Shown: positions 57,472 to 64,000 of the stretch, in pieces
Numbering within the stretch: the first letter of the stretch is position 1
How the letters are laid out: each line of letters opens with the position of its first letter
Assembly: GCA_015501595.1 (NCBI GenBank)
Contig: JADNRX010000055.1
Coordinates: 62,001 to 126,000 of the forward strand
From: Hymenopellis radicata
Lineage: Eukaryota > Basidiomycota > Agaricomycetes > Agaricales > Physalacriaceae
Reading direction: 5' to 3'
Length of the DNA: 64,000 nt
Notes under the pieces: model-generated
Told to the model about the DNA's origin: nothing
Database searches by the model: none
The model's input: the letters and a program-made list of their open reading frames with translations, nothing else
Position numbers and translations under genes: made by a program

Positions 57472-59966
57472 TTAAAGGACTTTCTCAACGAGGCCGACAC
57501 CTTCAGCCTCCAAGATTGTGCGAATGGGATCGCAGATCTCTTTGCTGTACGGCACCTGGACACCGGGAGTGCTGAGAACGCCGTCCAGCACAAGCTGGGT
57601 GGCGATACCGCAGGGTAAACCTACAGTCAGCGCCATAGCAGAGTGGCCGATAGGGTTACCGTAGGCTTCCAATGTCGAGGTGAGGGTGTCCTGGAGAAAG
57701 TATGGGTCAACGACCTCCTCGACTTAGAATCAACACGTACAGTCGTTCCATCCGCCCATTCGACAACGAACTTGTGCTGAAGCATCACAAGATCCCGCTC
57801 GCCTTGTTCATATTTCATCAAGCCCTCAAGCTGAGCGCAGAGGGTATCAAGAAGGTTGCCTGCGCGAGGCTTAACCTTTTCGGAAGAGAAAAGACCGATC
57901 CACTTCAATCCCGAGATGATGCGGGTCGCTTCTGACTCGTCAGGGAATTGGCATAGAGCCTTGATACGTGCAACAAGAGTACTAGAGGTACGGCATCAGT
58001 CACGGAACATACTTTGGAATCGTGGACAAACCTTTCAGTGGCGTCGTCAGCACCAATAGTCTTCTGCATAACTTCGGCCCACGTCAGACCCTCTTTCAAC
58101 CAGTCCTTCTCAGTGGCATCCAACCAGCCAAGGTCGACCAGGCACTTGATGAACTCGGGGAAGCCTTGGTACCTCAAAGTTCCTCGTACAACAGTCTCGG
58201 CCTCGGGAATGTTGTAGAACTCCTTGAAGGGTGTCGAGTCTCTGTTGGGGTAGGCGACAAAGGCAAAGGCAGGAGTGATGAAGTACGGCTTCGCATAGCC
58301 CATGAGATCTTTGCCGTCAATGTTTAATTGCTCGCCATTAGCGTAGTATGAAGCCGAGTTCAACAACGCAAGAAGCACACCACGGGAGGACCACGAGAAC
58401 TTGTACCCAAGAGGGTTGCCAGAGCACTCTGGGGCGGGGAGACCACCGCAATATGAGAGGAATTTCTTGACTTTGCCCCCCTTTGCGTGCACCTCATCAA
58501 TGGTCTTGACAGCGTAAAGATGGTCAATACCGGGGTCGAGACCGATTTCATTCATGACGATTATGCCAGCAGCCTTTGCCTCAGCGTCGAGGGCACGGAT
58601 GGCCGGGGAGACATAGCTGGTGGTGACAACATTGGTCTTACCCTTGATGGCTGCCTTAATGACAGTAGCATGGTAGGTGTACGGGATGAGAGAAATGACA
58701 AGATCGTGCTCAGCGACCTTGGCTTCGAGGTCAGCGGGGTTGTTGACATCGAGCGAAATGGCGGAGGTGCTAGGAAGACCGTCTGCGAGAGCCTTGGCAT
58801 TATCGAGGGTACGGCAAGCGATGGTGAGTTCATTAGATGGATCACGGACGATGTACTCAGCACAAGGTCGGGCAACAAAACCACTCCCAAGAAGCAGGAC
58901 CTTCTTGGTAGCCTTTTTCTCCAAGAGACGAGCAGCACGGCCAAACTTTGGCTGAAGATCAACGCCATCCTCGAGAATAGCGCGACCGAATTCAGGAAGG
59001 TTGAAGGCCGTTGTGTGGAGGGTGCTGTTATAGTAGCGCGTTCCAGTGAGTTTGCGTAAAGGCGTCTTCAAATCGCGTCCAGCCTCTTTGGAGCAAACCA
59101 TGAAGCCGATCTGACCAGAAGGATACGTCGGGATCGTGGTATACGCGTATTGGGAGACGGGGAAGATACTGAGAGTCATCTTCTTGAGTTCGGATATCAG
59201 AGGAAGATGGAGCCAAAGGCATTCTCCTTGAGTGGAAATATTTCCGCCTGGCGCAAGAGCATCGTGAAGCAGCTGGAAGTAAGGCTTTTGGAAGAGGGAT
59301 TCGGCGGGACCAACGGGATCGGACGAGTCAGTAATGATCACGTCGTAGGTGTTTTCGTTGTCGGCCAAGAACTTGAAGCCATCGCCGATGAAGACTGTCA
59401 CCTTGGAAGACGATAGCAACTCCGACATGTGGGGCAGGTACTGCTTGGATACCCGCACGACGGCCTGTAAACAGATAAGAGGATATTTTTGAAGAATGGT
59501 TCATATCTACTTCATCGATGTCGCAAAGCACAACTTGGGTAACCGACTCATGCTTAAGGACCTCTCTGACGACACCGCCGTCGCCACCACCAATGACTAG
59601 CACTCGTTGGGGTTGGGATGGCTGTTGAGCGGCAGGTGGGCGATCATTTCCTGATAGCTTGAGTACGTTCAGAACAGCGATATCTACTGCCCGCTGGATC
59701 ACATACGAGAATTCATCGCGCTCAGTGCACTGGATGACGCCGTCAAGGACGAGGACGTTTCCAAATGTCTCTGACTCGAAGACTAGGACATCCTGGAATT
59801 TTGATTTTTCGACATGGAGGATCTTGTTGACCTTCAAGGTCATTGCCTGTCCAGGCCACTGCGATGAGATTTCGCGGAACCAGCCATCTACAGCGCAAAA
59901 TCAGACAATGCAGCGGTGTCCAGTAAAATTTTCACCTTGGATGGAGGGATGAGTTAAAGGAGCCAT
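57472..59966 (-). CDS. SPE3-LYS9: spermidine synthase-saccharopine dehydrogenase fusion (frame break near 59610)
   Basis: Bifunctional protein known from basidiomycetes such as Cryptococcus, joining polyamine synthesis (putrescine to spermidine) and the penultimate lysine step of the alpha-aminoadipate pathway. ATG 59966-59964 ([11 protein letters not shown]). Spermidine synthase half: [90 protein letters not shown]. Linker, then saccharopine reductase half: [60 protein letters not shown] and [23 protein letters not shown] 57474-57472. Near 59603-59620 one A is probably missing (CCCCAACGAG), since PLNSHPNP and RVLVIGGG are in different frames. Confidence 0.92.
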
Positions 59967-60165
59967 CAAGATAAGTCGGCCCGGAGTTCCGGCATTCCAA
60001 CTTTTTTTATTTCGTTCGGATTTATTCGGATGGCACATGCCTTCCTGCCATCACGAGCGACTTTTCTCCTGGTCAGTATCCTTTCCTTCATGGGCTCCAA
60101 TGATGGCAATAAACGTCAAGAATCGCAACGACTCGTCTTGTACGAGATTGAACGCACCATACCTT

Positions 60166-60606
60166 TTACTGAGACTTGTTTTTCCGGGTTGCTTCCCATG
60201 CTAACTTGTTTTCCCCAGGCTTCAATCCAACCACGTACTGTTCGAACGTGCGTCCATTTTCTTTCACGTTTGTGACGATATCCTGCCGGGGCCATATGAC
60301 TCTTTGAAGACCTCTTCTGCGTCTTGGAAAGTTGGTTGATTTTACGTCCGGCTTCCAGCCCCCTTGCAATGAGGCGGCTTCACCTTCTGATATCACTATC
60401 AACAATGCTTCGCTCTACATGTACTGACGAGAATTCTTTACAGGTATTGTACAAAGGACGTCCAAGATTTTCTGTCCCGGTGGTAGCACGTAATGATGAC
60501 CCTACATGGTACTGTATCCTTGTACAAACGACAAGCATTGTATTATCTCTTTCAGATATCACACTGTGCATTGCTCGACAGGGTGATCTCCTTTTGTTCG
60601 CGGCAT
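60166..60606 (-). CDS. small hypothetical protein
   Basis: ATG 60606-60604 (MPRTKGDHPVEQCT), a plausible intron of about 50 nt (GTGTGA to ATACAG), then YHVGSSLRATTGTENLGRPL, and a downstream part SEGEAASLQGGWKPDVKSTN leading to FEQYVVGLKPGENKLAWEAT and the stop at 60166. The join between the second and third parts (about 60390-60430) is not clean: either an unseen splice or a frame break. About 120 residues. No family recognised, but the last part has clear coding character. Same strand as SPE3-LYS9, 199 bp upstream of its start. Confidence 0.45.
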
Positions 60607-60634
60607 GGCAACTATGACCAGTGGCGCAGATCTT

Positions 60635-60640
60635 TATAAA
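60635..60640 (+). promoter_or_regulatory. TATA box before the SET-domain gene
   Basis: TATAAA lies 57 bp before the ATG at 60697 and is followed by a pyrimidine-rich CCATCCCCACCTTCTCCC leader, the usual arrangement of a fungal core promoter. The TATA box sits 29 bp from the start of the divergent small hypothetical gene. Confidence 0.5.
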
Positions 60641-60696
60641 AACATTGCACTCTTAGGATATTCGCTCCATCCCCACCTTCTCCCACAAACACTACG

Positions 60697-62408
60697 ATGA
60701 AACGTGGTTTTCTAAACGGACGTAAGGCTCATCATGTCCCCGCAGTACGTTCTGAAGGCGCTTCCACCCCCAACCTTGACACCGTGTCGTCGAGGACGAG
60801 TGCCACTCATGATACACCCGATGGTGGCATGAAGCGTGGCTTTCTGAATAGCGCCAAAGGCACCGAAGTATTGCACAAGGATGTCGAATTACCTCCAGAA
60901 CGCGAACCGACAACAGAACCTATCTTGCTAGACACGGATCCCTCCAAACAGGTCCCGAAAGCTCCTAGAGTGTGCTTTGAAGATACCATTCCAGCTGGCC
61001 AATCTAAACTCAAGTGCAACTTTATCGTTCAACCGGGTACGTGCTTGAAACTGTCAGTTGTAGTCTCGATCACTGACCATACTTCAAAGAACGTCCCATC
61101 AGAGTCAACGGAAAACTACAGCCTCGGCTCAGGGATCGTCTTGGTCTCCCGTAATGCGACATTGCCGGACACTCGAAATGTTTTCTGCTCCCAGCCCTAT
61201 CCCAATACCAGCATCCTCGAAGAATTTTCTGACGGTTGGTCGGAGTGCTTCATCCGTGAAGACATCAAGAAGCGCATCCTATCCGTCCCAGGATTTCCGC
61301 AACGTATTCAGCGACCAGTCAGTCGTGCGTATAGAATCGGCGATTCTCCTGGAAAGGACAAAGGCATGTTTGCAACGCGGATGATACGCGAAGGAGAACT
61401 GGTTCTGGACGAACGACCTCTCATGGTGGTTTCCTCTGTGGGCCCGCTGTGCCCTTACACATCCTCTGCTTCCGATAGTAAAACTATGACTGACGATTAC
61501 GCTCAACGTTTTCGGGAAAGCGTCTGGAACATCGCATACAGTCGCATGCCACTCCAAAATAGGCGAGCGTTCGATGAGCTCTACAACAGTCATGAACACG
61601 ATGATGCTGGACGAGTAGCTGGAATCGTCCGGACCTGTCGTTATGCTATTACTGGGTATATTGGTCCAAGTCCGTACATCTCTTTCCATCCGAAGGCGCT
61701 CTCTGATCTTGCACTCACAGAGTCCGATTATGAAATACTATGAGCATGATGGTAGATGTTTGCAGTGGCATATGTAAGGATGGATCCAGGATTAATCACT
61801 CGTATGTCTATGTCAATGCCACATTCTTTCTTACTTGCGCTCACGTACGTTACGTAGCTGTTGCCCAAATCTTCGGAACAGCTGGTGTGCAGAGTCTTTC
61901 TCGTTCCGCTTCTACGCTGTGCGCGACATTCGCGAAGGGAAGAGCTCACGATAGCCTACCAAGGCTACCACCACTCGTACGCCGAGCGCACGACCGCTCT
62001 CGACCGTTATAGTTTCAAGTGCAGCTGCCTTCATTGTCTTGACCCTACGGTCTCGGACAAACTCGAGAAGTATTCAAAGGATGCGCTGGATTCGCTATGT
62101 CTGTGGCGGTAGAAGGACTCGATCTGGGAAACTATTTCAACATGATCGTTTCGGCAGAGAGTTGGGGGCAGGCGTCACCATACTATGTTGCCCTCCTTTT
62201 TGGTCTTGTGGCGTGGTATGTGGCGAAGGGAACGACACGAAAGCAGCGCTCTATGGCAGGAAACTCTACTTTACACGTCGTGGCGATCCACGAGGATGAA
62301 CTTCTGCGAGACGCTGTCGAAGTTGAAGGATACGGTAAGTATTGTGGTGCAGGTAAAGTGGAAACTGCGCTCTGGGAAGAGGATCTGCGGAGTATGAAGA
62401 GAGATTAA
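60697..62408 (+). CDS. SET-domain protein with MKRGFLN motifs, frame-disrupted
   Basis: Putative lysine methyltransferase of the mushroom-expanded SMYD-like group. ATG 60697. MKRGFLN occurs at residue 1 and again at about residue 45, a feature of this group. The SET start GKDKGMFATRMIREGELVLD and ERPLMVVSS follow, then SYSRM-type helices, DGSRINHS, and RFYAVRDIREGK with LTIAYQGYHHSYAERTTALD and the post-SET cysteines CSCLHCLDP. These blocks change frame at about 61736-61742 (before MSMMVDVC), at about 61936-61942 (GGGAAGAGC, probably GGGAAAGAGC), and again after 62100 where the C-terminal helices (ALYGRKLYFTRRGDP, DELLRDAVEVEGY) are found. Several bases miscalled, or a decaying paralogue. Confidence 0.7.
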
Positions 62409-62607
62409 TTTACATCTTGACACCTTAGCGAGGCTAAGCGCTTAGGACTTAGAGCATTCCATTAAAATTACATAAGAAAATATACCGTTCATCGAGCCTT
62501 CGAGTTCTCAGAACCTGTCTGATCCTTCTCCCGTGCCCGAGAAATATTTCCTAACCCTCCGCGCCCGGAAGAATGCTGTTAAAGAAGGCTCCAGTCAATG
62601 TGGACCG

Positions 62608-63220
62608 TTAACAAATTTGAACGGGGTTTACGTTTGTGTCTGGACTAGTCGAATCAGTCCTAGGAGTCGTTTCGGCCGCAGGCGAGTTGGACGACTGGCG
62701 AAAGTTACCCGCGCCGCCACGTCCCGTTGAAATCTACAAAAACATGGTTGTTAAGCCCACCGTCAACCGTAGGGTCATCAGCGGTCACCTTTTTTGGAGC
62801 TGTGTCTCTTCCTCGCGGTACGCTTGGTGGCGCGTCCGCGAATGTCGAGGCGGAACCAAAATTGGGGCGGATGTTGCCCAAGCCGCCTCGCCCTGAAGAT
62901 TGCTAATTGGGGGCGGCATAAGCTACAATTCAAGATTCCGGAATGTAACGTACAGCGCGTGGCCTGAAGTTGGGGTCTGTCAAAGCGCTGCATCAGTCAA
63001 AAGCTATTTTGCAAGCGCCGACGACCGACTGACCGTAGTCTTCGACGAGGGTACTCGCCAAGGAGGATCGATCATCGTCCTTATTACTGACCACCTTGCT
63101 GAGCTTGGCTCCAAAGGCGGTAAGATGCCGAGAAATAGGAATAGGAGATGATTTAGAGGAGGACTCCTTGTTGGGCGGGTTCGTCATTTTGGGAGGGGCT
63201 TGGGAGGGGTACAATTTCAT
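62608..63220 (-). CDS. DUF3602-like protein with GRGGxGN repeats
   Basis: Small disordered fungal protein. ATG 63220-63218 (MKLYPSQAPPK; an in-frame ATG at 63187 gives MTNPPNKESS). Four exons: the first ends DRSSLASTLVEDY, a short second reads DPNFRPRA, the third SSGRGGLGNIRPNFGSASTF, the fourth ISTGRGGAGNFRQSSNSPAA, ending NPVQIC with TAA 62610-62608. The two GRGG(L/A)GN motifs, each at the start of an exon and preceded by Ser/Thr, are the mark of the DUF3602 family, whose role is unknown. About 148 residues. Confidence 0.72.
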
Positions 63221-64000
63221 GTCACTAACCCCCGCATTCTTATATATACCTCCCCCAAATGTGTGTTATGGCGTAGGAACCGGGCAATCGTGCGTGATCA
63301 CGTCCATCTATGTTCACGGGATAGCACGTTGGTTCAGTCATCTGGTCTGTGTATGTCCATTTACCCTGTTTCATAGTACTCCAGTGATCTTTGAATGCGC
63401 GGTGACTGAATACCTCATGTTCCTCCTGCGCGCGGCCCATGAACATATGGGAAATCCAGACATAGACAAGCTCACGGCTATGTGGACCGTGCAGGACATC
63501 TGGCAAGGATCACCCTTGCTTTCCAGTCACGAGTCGTCGTATTTGAGGTCGGGCGACAGGTCCTACGGTTGGGAATGAACGTAAACTTCGCGCGCGTGGA
63601 CAGGTGGCGGCAGGCAGACCTATAGGTAAAGAAACTCCGCCGATTTTATGTAGTACCCTCAAGGTCGTTCCAACGTCAGGTGAGGCTACGATGAGGGTTG
63701 CTGGCGTCATTGATCCTCGGCAAATAGATCTAGACACAACATAGTAGACAGAACAAGAAGGTGGGCCAAGACCGAAGATCCTGGAGGCTGGTGGTGACTG
63801 ATTATCGTACAAGCCGGAGCGCGGATACGGGAGCGAATTTTCTTTTGTTGAACTTCAAGGGCACAGTGGAACCTTTCAGTTTCAAATAAATAGAGTAAAC
63901 AAGGATAGACAATGACCCATAAGACGCTCCCGGACCGAACATCCCTGAACATCCGCGTGTTGAACAAGAGCGATACTGCCGATACATCAATTCAAGACGG
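63221..64000. other. distal region, no supported gene
   Basis: About 780 bp to the window edge. A plus-strand frame from ATG 63219 to 63578 (119 codons) contains protein-like text (AAHEHMGNPDIDKLTAMWTV) but overlaps the start of the minus-strand DUF3602-like gene and matches nothing I know. The last ~400 bp hold only short frames on both strands. Confidence 0.3.

Overview
This window is nuclear DNA of a filamentous basidiomycete, most likely an Agaricomycete. The genes are dense, lie on both strands and carry many short introns of about 45-60 nt with GT..AG ends. Lineage markers agree: a fused spermidine synthase-saccharopine dehydrogenase gene, a DUF2408 protein, a mushroom-type BTB protein, a SET protein with MKRGFL motifs, and a DUF3602-like GRGGAGN protein. 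I saw no rRNA, convincing tRNA, CRISPR array, transposon or viral gene.

Layout. 0.4-10 kb: ZIP metal transporter, RPF1 (ribosome assembly), a BTB protein, an alpha/beta hydrolase and a DUF2408 protein. 10-18 kb: tropomyosin, a secreted T1-type ribonuclease, an adenosine deaminase-like enzyme, an RluA-type pseudouridine synthase, MsrB, an eIF4E-family cap-binding protein and the IPC synthase subunit KEI1. 19-30 kb: a TMEM14 protein, an NDUFAF7/MidA methyltransferase, MMS19, an unknown acidic protein, the RNase P/MRP subunit POP5 and a DUF4139 protein. 30-35 kb: a Pro/Ser-rich unknown, an Old Yellow Enzyme, and an intronless caspase-fold-like gene lying between two direct copies of the Old Yellow Enzyme 3' end. 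35-45 kb: POL1, a dual-specificity phosphatase, MED4 and a CLC channel. 45-56 kb: a WDR7-like WD40 protein, the Rag GTPase GTR1, GDA1 and a GH47 mannosidase. 56-64 kb: a basic disordered protein, SPE3-LYS9, a small unknown, a SET protein and a DUF3602-like protein.

Most genes are housekeeping and do not form a cluster. Links are loose: KEI1, GDA1 and GH47 act in the secretory/glycosylation pathway; POL1 and MMS19 in genome maintenance; RPF1, POP5, RluA and eIF4E in RNA and translation. Gene packing is tight, with at least seven head-to-head pairs sharing 54-260 bp.

Two things stand out. First, the 32.7-35.1 kb island: a lone His/Cys caspase-like gene flanked by a ~205-210 bp direct duplication that ends 2 bp before the POL1 stop codon. 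Second, about ten conserved genes each break frame at one point that a single base, often in a run of 2-3 identical bases, would mend. This looks more like under-called homopolymers in the assembly than mass gene decay, although the RluA and SET genes carry several breaks each.

Gene ends are read from visible splice signals and family knowledge. Inner exon borders of the longest genes (MMS19, POL1, CLC, WDR7-like) were only partly resolved.
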